In this document: positions 13,686-21,415 of the stretch, one piece after another
How the letters are laid out: the number at the start of each line of letters is the position of its first letter
How positions within the stretch are numbered: position 1 is the stretch's first letter
Assembly: GCA_963825345.1 (NCBI GenBank)
Contig: CAWGSQ010000006.1
Location: forward strand, 1 to 64,000
Reading direction: 5' to 3'
Length of the DNA: 64,000 bases
From: JACVRW01 sp963825345
Lineage (GTDB): Bacteria > Actinomycetota > Thermoleophilia > Solirubrobacterales > Thermoleophilaceae
The notes under the pieces: generated by a model
What the model was told of the DNA's origin: nothing
The model's input: the letters and a program-made list of their open reading frames with translations, nothing else
Database searches by the model: none
Position numbers and translations under genes: made by a program

Positions 13686-13695
13686 GCGGACGCCC

Positions 13696-13728
13696 GCTGG
13701 ACTTCAGGCGCGGTTCCTGAAGTCCAGC
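13696..13728. terminator. Bidirectional hairpin between convergent genes
   Basis: GCTGGACTTCAGG (13696-13708) and CCTGAAGTCCAGC (13716-13728) form a perfect 13-bp stem with a 7-base loop. It lies between the stop of the FAD oxidase (plus) and the end of the AraC gene (minus) and includes the AraC stop codon. There is no clear U-tract, so it may act as a factor-assisted terminator or mRNA end protector. Confidence 0.7.
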
Positions 13729-14546
13729 GGCGCCTCTCCGCGCTGGCGCTTGAAGGCGCGGCTGAACGCGAACTGGTCGTTGAAGCCGAGGCGAGCGGCG
13801 ATCTCCTTCACGGACAGGTCGCTGAAGCGCAGCAGGCGAGCGGCCTCGAGCAGCACGCGCTCAAGGATCAGCTGCTTGGTGGTGCGGCCGCTGAGCCGCG
13901 TGAGCGTGCGCGACAGCGTCCCGGGCGTGACACCCAGCTCGGCGGCGTAGTGCCCCACCTCGTGGCTCGTCGTGAAGTCCCGTTCGAGCGTCTCGAGGAA
14001 CTCCCGGTGGAGCTGGACCTCCGTGCTCGTGGCCTCGCCGCCCTCGAGCTGCTGCGCCTCTCGCCAGCGCTGTGCCCACAGGAGCGCGGCGGTGAGGAGG
14101 TTCCGGCGCAGTTCGGCGGACTCGGGGCCGGGCGGGCGCTCCAGCTCCACCCGCAGGAGGTCGAGCAGCCCGTCGAAGCGCTCGGCGTCCTCCTCGGGCA
14201 CGGTCAGCGGAATGCACACCTGCCCCGAGAACAGCCAGCGGCGCGAGCCGCTCAGCCACTCGTCGTCGAAGCGCACGACGTAGCCGCGTACGCCCTCGGC
14301 GCGCTCGAACTGGTGCACCTGCCCCTTCGCGATCAGGGTAATCGAGCGCGGCCCGAACTCCACCGGCGCCCCGTCGATCAGGTGGCCGCCCGAGCCCTCG
14401 CGCACCCAGATCAGCTCGTGGTAGGCGTGGCGGTGCGGCTCGCGAACATCGTCGCCCTCGATGCGATCGAGCTCGACCGGACGCACCTCCAGCGCGTCGG
14501 CTTCGGCGGGCAGATCGTCGACCGTGGGCTCAGCCATCTCGAACAT
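13704..14546 (-). CDS. AraC-family transcriptional regulator
   Basis: An N-terminal cupin-like sensor (HRHAYHELIWVREGSG, then GQVHQFERAEG) is followed by a C-terminal double helix-turn-helix: YAAELGVTPGTLSRTL and the second helix EIAARLGFNDQFAFSRAFKR. About 280 residues, normal for the family. I placed the start at ATG 14546 (or 14537); earlier in-frame ATGs would overlap the divergent acdS start at 14563. The 16-base divergent spacing with acdS suggests this protein controls the ACC deaminase operon and itself. Confidence 0.9.
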   Translation of the reverse strand: MFEMAEPTVDDLPAEADALEVRPVELDRIEGDDVREPHRHAYHELIWVREGSGGHLIDGAPVEFGPRSITLIAKGQVHQFERAEGVRGYVVRFDDEWLSGSRRWLFSGQVCIPLTVPEEDAERFDGLLDLLRVELERPPGPESAELRRNLLTAALLWAQRWREAQQLEGGEATSTEVQLHREFLETLERDFTTSHEVGHYAAELGVTPGTLSRTLTRLSGRTTKQLILERVLLEAARLLRFSDLSVKEIAARLGFNDQFAFSRAFKRQRGEAPLDFRNRA

Positions 14547-14562
14547 TGTCGAGAATCGGCGC

Positions 14563-15571
14563 ATGAACCTCGATGCCTTCCCCCGCGAGCCCCTGCTTTT
14601 CGGCCCGTCGCCGGTGCATCCGCTCGACCGTTTGACGGCCCACCTGGGCGGCGCGCGGCTGTGGGCGAAGCGCGACGACTGCAACAGCGGCCTCGCCTAC
14701 GGGGGCAACAAGACGCGCAAGCTCGAGTACCTCGTGGCGGACGCGCTCGCGAAGGGCTGCGACACGCTCGTGTCGATCGGCGGCGTGCAGTCGAACCACA
14801 CGCGGCAGGTGGCGGCGGTGGCCGCGCGCCTCGGCCTCGGCTGCGTGCTCGTGCAGGAGAGCTGGGTGGAGTGGCCGGACGTGACCTATGACCGGGTCGG
14901 CAACATCCAGCTCTCGAGGATCATGGGCGCCGACGTCCGGCTCGTGGAGGCCGGCTTCGGGATCGGCTTCAAGGAGAGCTGGGAGCAGGCGCTCGCGGAC
15001 GTGGAGTCGGCGGGCGGCACGCCGTACCCAATCCCCGCCGGCGCCTCCGACCACGAGCTCGGCGGCCTCGGCTTCGCGCGCTGGGCACAGGAGCTGGCTG
15101 AGCAGGAGAGCGAGCTCGGCGTGTTCTTCGACACGGTGGTGGTCTGCTCGGTCACCGGCAGCACGCAGGCCGGGATGATCGCCGGCTTCGCCGCGCAGGA
15201 CGGCCGACCGGCGCGTGATCGGGATCGACGGCTCCGCGCGCCCGGCGGAGACGCGCGAGCAGGTGGCGCGGATCGCGCGGCGCACCGCCGAGCTGATCGA
15301 GCTGGGCCGGGACCTGCGCGAGAGCGAGATCGTGCTGGACGACCGCTACCACGCGGGCACCTACGGGATCCCCGACGAGCAGACGCTCGAGGCGATCCGG
15401 ACGGCGGGACGGCTCGAGGGCATGATCACCGACCCCGTGTACGAGGGGAAGTCGATGGCGGGCATGATCGACCTCGTGAGTCGCGGGGAGATCGAGCGTG
15501 GGTCGAACGTCCTGTACGCGCACCTGGGCGGGCAGCCCGCGCTGAGCGCCTACGCCGGCCTCTTCCGCTGA
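14563..15571 (+). CDS. acdS: 1-aminocyclopropane-1-carboxylate (ACC) deaminase (one frameshift)
   Basis: PLP enzyme that cleaves ACC to ammonia and 2-oxobutyrate. The PLP lysine lies in AYGGNKTRKLEYL, followed by SIGGVQSNHTRQVAAVAA, YDRVGNIQLSRIMGADVRL and IPAGASDHELGGLGF. The C-terminal DPVYEGKSMAGMID holds the Tyr-Glu pair of true ACC deaminases, which favours AcdS over D-cysteine desulfhydrase. One extra base near 15205 shifts the frame; the corrected protein is about 335 residues and ends LSAYAGLFR. A soil or rhizosphere habitat would fit: ACC is the plant ethylene precursor. Stop overlaps the next start (TGATG). Confidence 0.9.
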
Positions 15572-15954
15572 TGGCCGAGCGGCTGGTGCGGAGGGCGGTC
15601 GAGGCGTTCATGGCGCGCGACCTCGAGGGCTTACTCGCGGTTGCGGACCCCGAGATCGTGCTGCGCTCGCTCCTAACCGAGGCCGAGCGGCCGCTTTACC
15701 ACGGCCATGACGGCGTGCGGGACTGGTTCGAGGCCGTCTTCGAGATCTTTCCCGACTGGCGCCCCCAGCCGCGGGCTGCGTCCCACGACGAGAACGGCGC
15801 CGTGGTGATTCCCCTCGACGTGACCGCCACGGGCGCCGAGAGCGGCGCCCCCGTCGACCAGAGCTATTGGCTGGGCGCCCGGGTACAAGCTGACAAGATC
15901 ATCTTCTTCGGCTTCTTCCGCACCGAGTCGGACGCCATGGACGCGGTCACATGA
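15571..15954 (+). CDS. SnoaL-like / nuclear transport factor 2 fold protein
   Basis: 127 residues with a small cone-shaped NTF2-like pattern: an N-terminal helix (LVRRAVEAFMARDLEGLLAV), DPEIVLRS, YHGHDGVRDWFEAVFEIFPDW, and C-terminal strands VDQSYWLGARVQADKIIFFG. These are typical of SnoaL-like or DUF-type ketosteroid-isomerase folds. Function not predictable; many bind small hydrophobic molecules. Start ATG 15571 shares a base with the acdS stop, and its own stop overlaps the VOC gene by ATGA, so it belongs to the acdS operon. Confidence 0.8.
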   Translation: MAERLVRRAVEAFMARDLEGLLAVADPEIVLRSLLTEAERPLYHGHDGVRDWFEAVFEIFPDWRPQPRAASHDENGAVVIPLDVTATGAESGAPVDQSYWLGARVQADKIIFFGFFRTESDAMDAVT

Positions 15955-16808
15955 TCCCTCCGGACACATCGATCGGAAAGGTGCGCCTGCGGGTGGCGGA
16001 CCTCGACGACCTCGCGGCGTTCTACGAGCGCGTGGTCGGCCTCGACGCGGTCGAGCGCGACGGCGGCCTCGCTCGCCTGGGCCCTGCGGGGGGCGAGCCC
16101 GTGATCGAGCTCGTGAGCGCACCCGACGCACCCCGGGCGCCGAGCTTCAGCACGGGCCTCTTCCACCTCGCGATCCTGGTGCCCGATCGCGCCGAGCTGG
16201 CTCGCTCGCTGCAGCGTCTGGCCGGCGCCGGCTGGCGCCTCACCGGCGCATCGGACCACCTCGTGAGCGAGGCGCTCTACCTCCGGGACCCCGAGGGCAA
16301 CGGGATCGAGATCTACCGCGACCGGCCACGTGACGAGTGGCGCCGGGACGGCGACGAGCTGGCCATGGCCACGCTGCCGCTCGACCTCGAGAGCGTGCTC
16401 GGCGAGCTCGAGAACGGCGACGCGGCGATCTCCGGGATGCCGGCCGGGACCACCATGGGGCACGTTCACCTCCAGGCGGCGGACATTCCGCCCGCCGAGA
16501 GCTTCTACAACGGCGCGATCGGCCTTGACGTGATGGTGCGCTCCTATCCGGGCGCGCTCTTCCTGGCGGCCGGCGGCTACCACCATCACCTCGGACTCAA
16601 CACCTGGCAGAGCCAGGGCGCGCCCGCGCCGCCCGAGGGCGCGCTCGGCCTCGATCACTACGAGCTTGTGCTGCCGAGCGCGGCGGACCGCGACAGCGCC
16701 GCCGACCGCCTGGCCGAAGCCGGGGCCGACCCCAAGCGCGAGGACGAGGGCGTGCTGGCCACGGACCCGTCCGGCAACCGGGTGCTGCTCACCGCGCGGG
16801 ACTCGTAG
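15951..16808 (+). CDS. Two-domain VOC (glyoxalase/dioxygenase fold) protein
   Basis: Two vicinal-oxygen-chelate domains: residues about 8-125 (KVRLRVADLDDLAAFYERVVGL ... DPEGNGIEIYRDRP) and about 165-285 (GHVHLQAADIPPAESFYNGAIG ... DPSGNRVLLT). The likely metal ligands include His near HVHL and the closing Glu/Asn region. The architecture resembles CatE-like catechol 2,3-dioxygenase relatives. The substrate is unknown. Third gene of the acdS operon, overlapping the SnoaL gene by four bases. Its last 20 bases overlap the convergent cytochrome c gene. Confidence 0.85.
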   Translation: MIPPDTSIGKVRLRVADLDDLAAFYERVVGLDAVERDGGLARLGPAGGEPVIELVSAPDAPRAPSFSTGLFHLAILVPDRAELARSLQRLAGAGWRLTGASDHLVSEALYLRDPEGNGIEIYRDRPRDEWRRDGDELAMATLPLDLESVLGELENGDAAISGMPAGTTMGHVHLQAADIPPAESFYNGAIGLDVMVRSYPGALFLAAGGYHHHLGLNTWQSQGAPAPPEGALGLDHYELVLPSAADRDSAADRLAEAGADPKREDEGVLATDPSGNRVLLTARDS

Positions 16809-17187
16809 CGGCTTCGCGCGCGGCGAGCAGGAATTCCACCAAGCTGTCGAGCTCGCGCGCGCTCATCCGGCTGCCGAAGTCGGTGGGCATCCCGCTGAAG
16901 CCTCCGCCGGACGCCGGCGCGGTGATCTGGGCGATCAGCGTCGCGCGGGTGTGATTCTCGAGTCGGCTGTCGAGGTCCGGGCCGAACTGGCCCTTCGAGT
17001 CGGCAGCGGCCAGCGTGTGGCAGCTTCCGCAACCCATGCGCGCGAAGACAGCGCGGCCGGAATCGTCCGCCGCCCGGGCGGCGCCGGCACGCGGGGCGTC
17101 TGCGCCATCGTCGATGCCCACGCCGAGCGCGACGACCGCGAACGCGAACGCGGCCGCCGCCAGCCCCGCGACCAGCGCGTCCCTCAT
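16789..17187 (-). CDS. Membrane-anchored or secreted monohaem cytochrome c
   Basis: 132 residues: an N-terminal hydrophobic segment (about residues 5-24) acts as signal or anchor, then the haem motif CGSCH within ARMGCGSCHTLAAADSKG, and a likely distal methionine in SGMPTDFGSRM. Resembles small electron carriers that feed terminal oxidases. Start overlaps the stop of the upstream FixH-like gene by ATGA, so both are co-translated and probably work together outside the membrane. Convergent with, and overlapping, the VOC gene. Confidence 0.88.
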   Translation of the reverse strand: MRDALVAGLAAAAFAFAVVALGVGIDDGADAPRAGAARAADDSGRAVFARMGCGSCHTLAAADSKGQFGPDLDSRLENHTRATLIAQITAPASGGGFSGMPTDFGSRMSARELDSLVEFLLAAREAATSPAR

Positions 17188-17726
17188 CCCTCGGCCGGCC
17201 GCGCCTCGCCGCGACGCCGCAGCGCGGCGGTGAAGAGCGTCGCGAGGACGCCGGCGCCCAGGGCGATCCCGAGCGCTCCCGCGAGGGTCACGCCGCCATC
17301 CGAGTCAGAGGGCGCAGGCGTGGTCGGGCGCGCTGCCGCCGTCGCGCGCTCGCCACCGGCGCCGATCCGCACGCTGCCCAGCTCGTGGACCTGGGAGAAG
17401 TCGTCGTCCACGGCATAGGTCCAGCGGCCCGACGAGGGGAACACCACACGCGCGCGGTAGACGCCCGCCTTCTCGGTCGGCTTCGCCACGAAGGTCTTGT
17501 CCGTCCCGCCGCGCGCCTGCCGTATGCGCACGCTCGGCGCCACACCCTCGAGCGGCGTACGGCCGTGCTGGAGCACGGTGAGGTCCACCACCCAGGCCTC
17601 ACCCGGTTGCGCTCCGTCGGGCAGCGAGCTGAGGCCGACCGTGGCCCATCCGCCGGCGAGGCTCGTGGTCGGCGCAATGAGGGCAACCGCGAGCGCCGTC
17701 GCGGCGAACAGCGTGATTCGGTTCAT
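17184..17726 (-). CDS. Exported FixH/YtkA-like membrane-anchored protein
   Basis: 180 residues. A clear Sec signal peptide (MNRITLFAATALAVALIAP, cleavage near SLAGG), a beta-sandwich-like domain (AWVVDLTVLQHGRTPLEGV, RVVFPSSGRWTYAVDDD) and a C-terminal membrane helix (about residues 145-168) followed by RRRGEARPAEG. The pattern recalls FixH/YtkA domains, which are often tied to copper or oxidase assembly. That role here is inferred from the fold and from the overlapping cytochrome c gene. Confidence 0.7.
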   Translation of the reverse strand: MNRITLFAATALAVALIAPTTSLAGGWATVGLSSLPDGAQPGEAWVVDLTVLQHGRTPLEGVAPSVRIRQARGGTDKTFVAKPTEKAGVYRARVVFPSSGRWTYAVDDDFSQVHELGSVRIGAGGERATAAARPTTPAPSDSDGGVTLAGALGIALGAGVLATLFTAALRRRGEARPAEG

Positions 17727-17806
17727 GTGGTCTCTACACGCTCTCCGGAGCTGAGGTTCCCTTCATGCCCGGACCTGGGCGCAGGTCGGGCTCGTAGTCG
17801 GGAGGG

Positions 17807-18397
17807 ATGCTGCTCGCCACCCATATTGCGCTCGGCCTCGCCATGGCCGCCTCCGGGCTTCAGGTGCACTGGCACGAGTCCACGGCCGTCGGAACCCAGA
17901 CCGCCGGCCGGCTCGAGCGGGGCGTGCGCCTTCCCGCCGAGGGGCGGACCTTCTTCACCTGGGACCCGGTGCTGCGGCGCACGCCGAACCGCGCATGGCG
18001 GCGGTGGGGCACCGATCGTCTCGTGCGCGTGGTGCTGCTGGTGGCGCACCGAGACCATGCGGCTCACCCGCGCTCAGCCCGGATGGCGATCGGGGACCTG
18101 AGCCGGCCGCACGGGGGGGACTTCGGCCCGCAGTACGGCTACATCGGCCACGCGAGCCATCAGAACGGGCTCGACGTGGACGTCTACTACCCGCGCGCGG
18201 ACGGCCGCGAGCTCGCGCCCCGTGACGCCAGCGAGATCGACCGGCGCCGGTCGCAGGAACTGGTGGACCGCTTCCTTGCGGCGGGAGCGCAGGTGATCTT
18301 CGTCGGGCCAAACACCGGCCTGCGCGGACCCTCCGGGCGCGTGCAGCCGCTCGCGCACCATGACAACCACCTGCACGTGCGGCTAGTACAGGAGTGA
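17807..18397 (+). CDS. Penicillin-insensitive murein endopeptidase-like protein (MepA/M74 type)
   Basis: Metal-dependent peptidoglycan endopeptidase candidate. The family signature is present: IGDLSRPHGGDFGP, then GHASHQNGLDVDVYYPR with His and Asp metal ligands, and the C-terminal HHDNHLHVR. A short hydrophobic N-terminus (MLLATHIALGLAMAASG) suggests export. 196 residues, somewhat shorter than E. coli MepA. GGGAGGG abuts the ATG at 17807, so an internal start is possible. Divergent from the FixH-like gene. Confidence 0.8.
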   Translation: MLLATHIALGLAMAASGLQVHWHESTAVGTQTAGRLERGVRLPAEGRTFFTWDPVLRRTPNRAWRRWGTDRLVRVVLLVAHRDHAAHPRSARMAIGDLSRPHGGDFGPQYGYIGHASHQNGLDVDVYYPRADGRELAPRDASEIDRRRSQELVDRFLAAGAQVIFVGPNTGLRGPSGRVQPLAHHDNHLHVRLVQE

Positions 18398-18760
18398 GTA
18401 GAGCCCGAAGCGGAGCCGGGGCAAGAACGCCAGCGCGAGGTTCACCACGGCAAGGGCGATGAACAGGTTGCGCTGGCCGATCTGTCCGTTCCGGTGCCGG
18501 TCCTGCGCGCCGACCGCGGCCATGATGAGCGCGAGGAATGGGCTCAGGAACGTTGCGAGCAGCACCAGCGCCACCAGCGCAACGTGAGCGTCGAGGCCGA
18601 AGCGAGGTCGACGTGCCGGGCGCGGCACGTGCGGCAGCTCGATGCGTCGTTCGGCGAGCTCGCGCCGGTGTTCCTCGAGATCCGCACCGCAAATTGCGCA
18701 ACCCGCGGCGAACATGCTGACCGGTTCGCCGCAGTCGGGGCACTTCGTCGCGCGCTTCAC
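18383..18760 (-). CDS. Zinc-ribbon membrane protein
   Basis: 125 residues. The N-terminus has a four-cysteine zinc ribbon (CPDCGEPV then CAICGADLEEH), a basic linker, and two predicted membrane helices (about residues 58-82 and 99-117). Function unknown; such proteins are common hypothetical membrane proteins in actinobacteria. The last bases overlap the end of the MepA-like gene on the other strand. Confidence 0.7.
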   Translation of the reverse strand: MKRATKCPDCGEPVSMFAAGCAICGADLEEHRRELAERRIELPHVPRPARRPRFGLDAHVALVALVLLATFLSPFLALIMAAVGAQDRHRNGQIGQRNLFIALAVVNLALAFLPRLRFGLYSLLY

Positions 18761-18794
18761 GGGACAGCAGCGTAGTCGCGGGCCGCAGCCGTGC

Positions 18795-19136
18795 TCAGCC
18801 GCGGGCGAGGCGCGGGCGCGGCGGCTGAGAGAAGAGGCGCCACAGTCCGGCTTCCGGGATTCGCTCGATGGCGAGGCCGGCTGCCAGACAGTCCGCCTCG
18901 AGCATCGAGACGAGGCGCGGCTCCGGCGGGAAGCGGCTCATTGCCACGACGCCGCGTACGCGCACGGCCACGGGGCGCTCCTCGATCCACAGCACCACGA
19001 GCGGCGGCACGAGCACGGGCTCGCCGGAGCGCGGGTCGCTCGTCTGGGGAGCCGCACGCAACTCCACCTCGAGCGAACCACGGCTCAGGGGCCTTGCCTG
19101 CAGGAATGCCTGCACCGCCCGACGTTCGCCGATCAA
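18795..19136 (-). CDS. Hypothetical protein
   Basis: 113 residues, no recognised motif. It starts at TTG 19136 with GGAGAGAG just upstream. The middle is strand-rich (PLVVLWIEERPVAVRVRGVVAM) and the C-terminus is basic. Overlapping plus-strand ORFs are arginine-rich shadows, so this frame is preferred. Divergent from galK. Confidence 0.5.
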   Translation of the reverse strand: MIGERRAVQAFLQARPLSRGSLEVELRAAPQTSDPRSGEPVLVPPLVVLWIEERPVAVRVRGVVAMSRFPPEPRLVSMLEADCLAAGLAIERIPEAGLWRLFSQPPRPRLARG

Positions 19137-19278
19137 GCTCTCTCCACTCCCGTTCTCGTGGCCTCCGTGCCGCCCAGCCGGCGATGCGGTCAGGCCAGTC
19201 GAAGGTAGGTGCGATCAGGCTCCGCCGCCACTCGCAATTTGTCCATGGACGTCGCCCGTGGGACGTAGGGTGGCGTCC

Positions 19279-20256
19279 ATGACCCCGCATCGAATCAGGG
19301 CTTTCGCGCCTGGACGCGTCAACCTGATCGGCGAGCACACCGATTACAACGACGGACTTTGCCTGCCGTTCGCGATCGAACTCGGCGTGACCGTGACAGC
19401 CGAGTTGCACGACGGCGGCGAGGTCACCGCAGCGGACCTCGAGGACGGCGACCGCTTCCTCGAGGGCACGCTCGCGGAGCTGCGCCGCGCGGGCGTGGAA
19501 CTGCCAGGCGCGAGGCTCGCCATCGAGGGCGACCTGCCGCAGCGGGTGGGCCTCTCCTCCTCGGCGGCGCTCTGCGTGGCCCTCGCTCTCGCTCTCTACG
19601 GCGCCGCGGGCGCGGAGCCGCCACGGCCCATGAGGCTCGCCCGGCTGTGCTCGCGGGTCGAGAGCGAATGGGCGGGGCAGGACACGGGCCTGCTCGACCA
19701 GCTGGCGTCGCTGCTCGGCGAGGAAGGGAACGCGCTGCGCATCGACATGCGCACGCTCGAGGCACGCCCGGTGGAGCTCAACCTGGATGGTCACGTGCTC
19801 GCCACGCTCGACTCCGGCGCACCGCGAAGCCTCGCGGCGTCGGGGTACAACGAGCGTCGCGAGGAATGCCGGCGCGCCCTCGAGCTGCTCGGGCTCGAGT
19901 CGCTCCGCGACGCCGACGACGCCTCGGGCCTCCCCGCCCCTCTCGACGCCCGCCTGCGGCATGTGATCAGCGAGAACGAGCGTGTGGACGCGGCGGTGGC
20001 GGCGCTCGAGAGCGGCGAGCCGGCGGCACTCGGCGCGCTGCTGAACGAGTCGCACGCGAGCCTGCGCGACGACTACGAGGTGTCGGCTCCCGAGGTGGAG
20101 CGCGCCGTGGCGGCGTGCATGGACGCGGGAGCCCTGGGTGCGCGCACCATGGGCGGCGGCTTCGGCGGCTCGGTGCTGGCCCTGTTCCCGCCGGGCGCCG
20201 CGCTGCCGAGCGGCGCGATCAGCGTTCGGGCTGGCGCGGGCGCTCGGCTTCTTTGA
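19279..20256 (+). CDS. galK: Galactokinase
   Basis: GHMP kinase that phosphorylates galactose at C1. The GalK signature RVNLIGEHTDYNDGLCLPFA is near the N-terminus, the GHMP ATP loop is GLSSSAALCVALALALY, and the third motif is TMGGGFGGSVLAL. About 325 residues, a little short for GalK (usually 350-390) but complete. ATG 19279 has AGGGTGG upstream. No galT or galE is visible next to it, so it may work with enzymes elsewhere. Its 3' end overlaps a possible small minus-strand frame. Confidence 0.9.
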   Translation: MTPHRIRAFAPGRVNLIGEHTDYNDGLCLPFAIELGVTVTAELHDGGEVTAADLEDGDRFLEGTLAELRRAGVELPGARLAIEGDLPQRVGLSSSAALCVALALALYGAAGAEPPRPMRLARLCSRVESEWAGQDTGLLDQLASLLGEEGNALRIDMRTLEARPVELNLDGHVLATLDSGAPRSLAASGYNERREECRRALELLGLESLRDADDASGLPAPLDARLRHVISENERVDAAVAALESGEPAALGALLNESHASLRDDYEVSAPEVERAVAACMDAGALGARTMGGGFGGSVLALFPPGAALPSGAISVRAGAGARLL

Positions 20257-20386
20257 GCTCCTCACTGAGCGGGCGGCTGAGCGCCCAGAACCAGAACAGC
20301 GCCGAGGCCCAGGCCCACGCCCAGCACCGTCACGAGTACATGACGATGATCGCGTAGTCGAGCGCCGACGCGTCGATCCTCAGCAT
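20219..20386 (-). pseudogene. Possible small membrane protein frame interrupted by TGA
   Basis: A 55-codon frame from ATG 20386 to TGA 20219 has strong G/C third positions throughout but carries an in-frame TGA at codon 19. Before it: SALDYAIIVMYS; after it: an aromatic, membrane-like stretch (WAWASALFWFWALSRP) and a charged tail (LSEELKEAERP). One TGG-to-TGA change would explain it. Could be a decayed gene, a sequence error, or chance. Confidence 0.35.
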
Positions 20387-20432
20387 GCTGGCGCCACCAA
20401 CACCCCGGCGCCTTCTGCTAAAACCACCACCC

Positions 20433-20537
20433 GTGGATCGCCGGCTCGCCTACAAGAACCTGCGCACCGGCCTGATCGCCGGCGCGATCGCGATCATCGT
20501 TTTCGCGCTCAGCTGGGTTGTGGGGCTGGTCTACTGA
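20433..20537 (+). CDS. 34-residue single-helix membrane peptide
   Basis: Begins at GTG 20433. The sequence has a basic N-terminus (DRRLAYKNLRTG) and one membrane helix (LIAGAIAIIVFALSWVVGLVY). Its stop overlaps the start of the next oxidase-subunit-like gene (TGATG), which argues it is translated. A small oxidase-associated subunit is plausible but not shown. Confidence 0.5.
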   Translation: MDRRLAYKNLRTGLIAGAIAIIVFALSWVVGLVY

Positions 20538-20773
20538 TGGCAGAGCACATGCGGGTCTCCGACCCGTCCGCCGAGGAGGCCGGCGAAGCGGTCCACCTCC
20601 CCGGTCCCTCCTACCTGCCCGTGGCCCTGGCCTTCGGCCTGACGATCGCCATCGTGGGCATCGTCCTCAACTGGGTCATCGTGGGCATCGGCGTGGTGAT
20701 CGCACTGATCACGATCTGGCGCTGGATCGGCGAGACGCGCCGCGAGACCGCGGAACTCCCCCTCGAGCACTAG
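20537..20773 (+). CDS. Cytochrome c oxidase subunit IV-like small membrane protein
   Basis: 78 residues. The segment VHLPGPSYLPVALAFGLTIA matches the start of bacterial subunit IV/CtaF-like proteins, in which a HLPGPSY-type motif precedes two membrane helices. A second helix and WRWIGETRRE follow. It lies about 1.2 kb upstream of ctaC on the same strand, separated by the CBS gene (opposite strand) and a small AraC-like gene. Probably a structural subunit of the aa3-type oxidase. Confidence 0.7.
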   Translation: MAEHMRVSDPSAEEAGEAVHLPGPSYLPVALAFGLTIAIVGIVLNWVIVGIGVVIALITIWRWIGETRRETAELPLEH

Positions 20774-20798
20774 GGGGCTCTGCGGCCGTGGCGCCGCG

Positions 20799-20883
20799 GG
20801 CGGTTACAACAGCGGTGAAGGGGGGTTTTCGGGCGACCGTCCTGCATTACCGACCGTATGGGTAGTCCAGGCAGGACAGTCGA
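20799..20883. repeat. Copy 1 of an ~86-bp conserved intergenic hairpin element
   Basis: Aligns along its length with 37163-37249. Shared blocks include GGCGGTTACA, AGCGG and GAAGGGG, then the arm GACCGTCCTGC, a conserved loop with ACCGTATGGGT, and the returning arm GCAGGAC. The stem has one mismatch here. It sits between the convergent oxidase-subunit and CBS genes. Confidence 0.75.
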
Positions 20884-20937
20884 TCGATCGGCTGCGAGAA
20901 CCAGGCCTTTCGACGACCGTCCCTCAATGCTGCAGTT

Positions 20938-21357
20938 CTACGCCTCGGAGCCCGCGGCGTCCCGCGGCAATGAGGACGTAGCCCCGTCCTTCACCCAGCA
21001 GCGCACGATGTCGCGCATCGAGAGCACGCCGACCATCTCGCCGCCGTCCACGACCACGAGGTGGCGAAAGCCGCCGAGGACCATCGCCTCGGCGGCCCGC
21101 TCGAGCGACCACTCGGGCGAGGCGAACGTGATCTCCGGTGACAGGTGGTCTCGAACCACCTCTGTGTTCGGGTCCTCGCCCTTGCCGACGGAGTGGAGGA
21201 CGTCGCGCTCGGTGATGATTCCGGGGCCGGGTTGCTCGGGGTCGAGAACGACCGCCGCGCCCACCTTGCGCTCCGACATGGCTCGAGCGGCATCGTGGAG
21301 CGTGAGACCGGGGCTCACGGTCACAACCATGCTGCTCATCCCTGCCGAGACCTGCAT
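20938..21357 (-). CDS. CBS-domain protein
   Basis: 139 residues made of two CBS repeats: VVTVSPGLTLHDAARAMSER ... GIITERDVL and SPEWSLERAAEAM ... LVVVDGGEMVGVLSMRDIVRC. Stand-alone CBS pairs bind adenine nucleotides and sense energy state. Starts at ATG 21357. Convergent with the oxidase-subunit pair; copy 1 of the hairpin element lies just past its 3' end. No effector domain is present, so it may act through a partner. Confidence 0.85.
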   Translation of the reverse strand: MQVSAGMSSMVVTVSPGLTLHDAARAMSERKVGAAVVLDPEQPGPGIITERDVLHSVGKGEDPNTEVVRDHLSPEITFASPEWSLERAAEAMVLGGFRHLVVVDGGEMVGVLSMRDIVRCWVKDGATSSLPRDAAGSEA

Positions 21358-21415
21358 GCAGCTTCCTCCTGCGCTCGTGACAATCAGCTCAAGTCAGCGT
21401 ACCCGATGATCCGAA

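Noticed and set aside
18791..19282. Plus-strand ORF upstream of galK
   Set aside because: Arginine-rich composition and no family features; the minus-strand frame is more protein-like.
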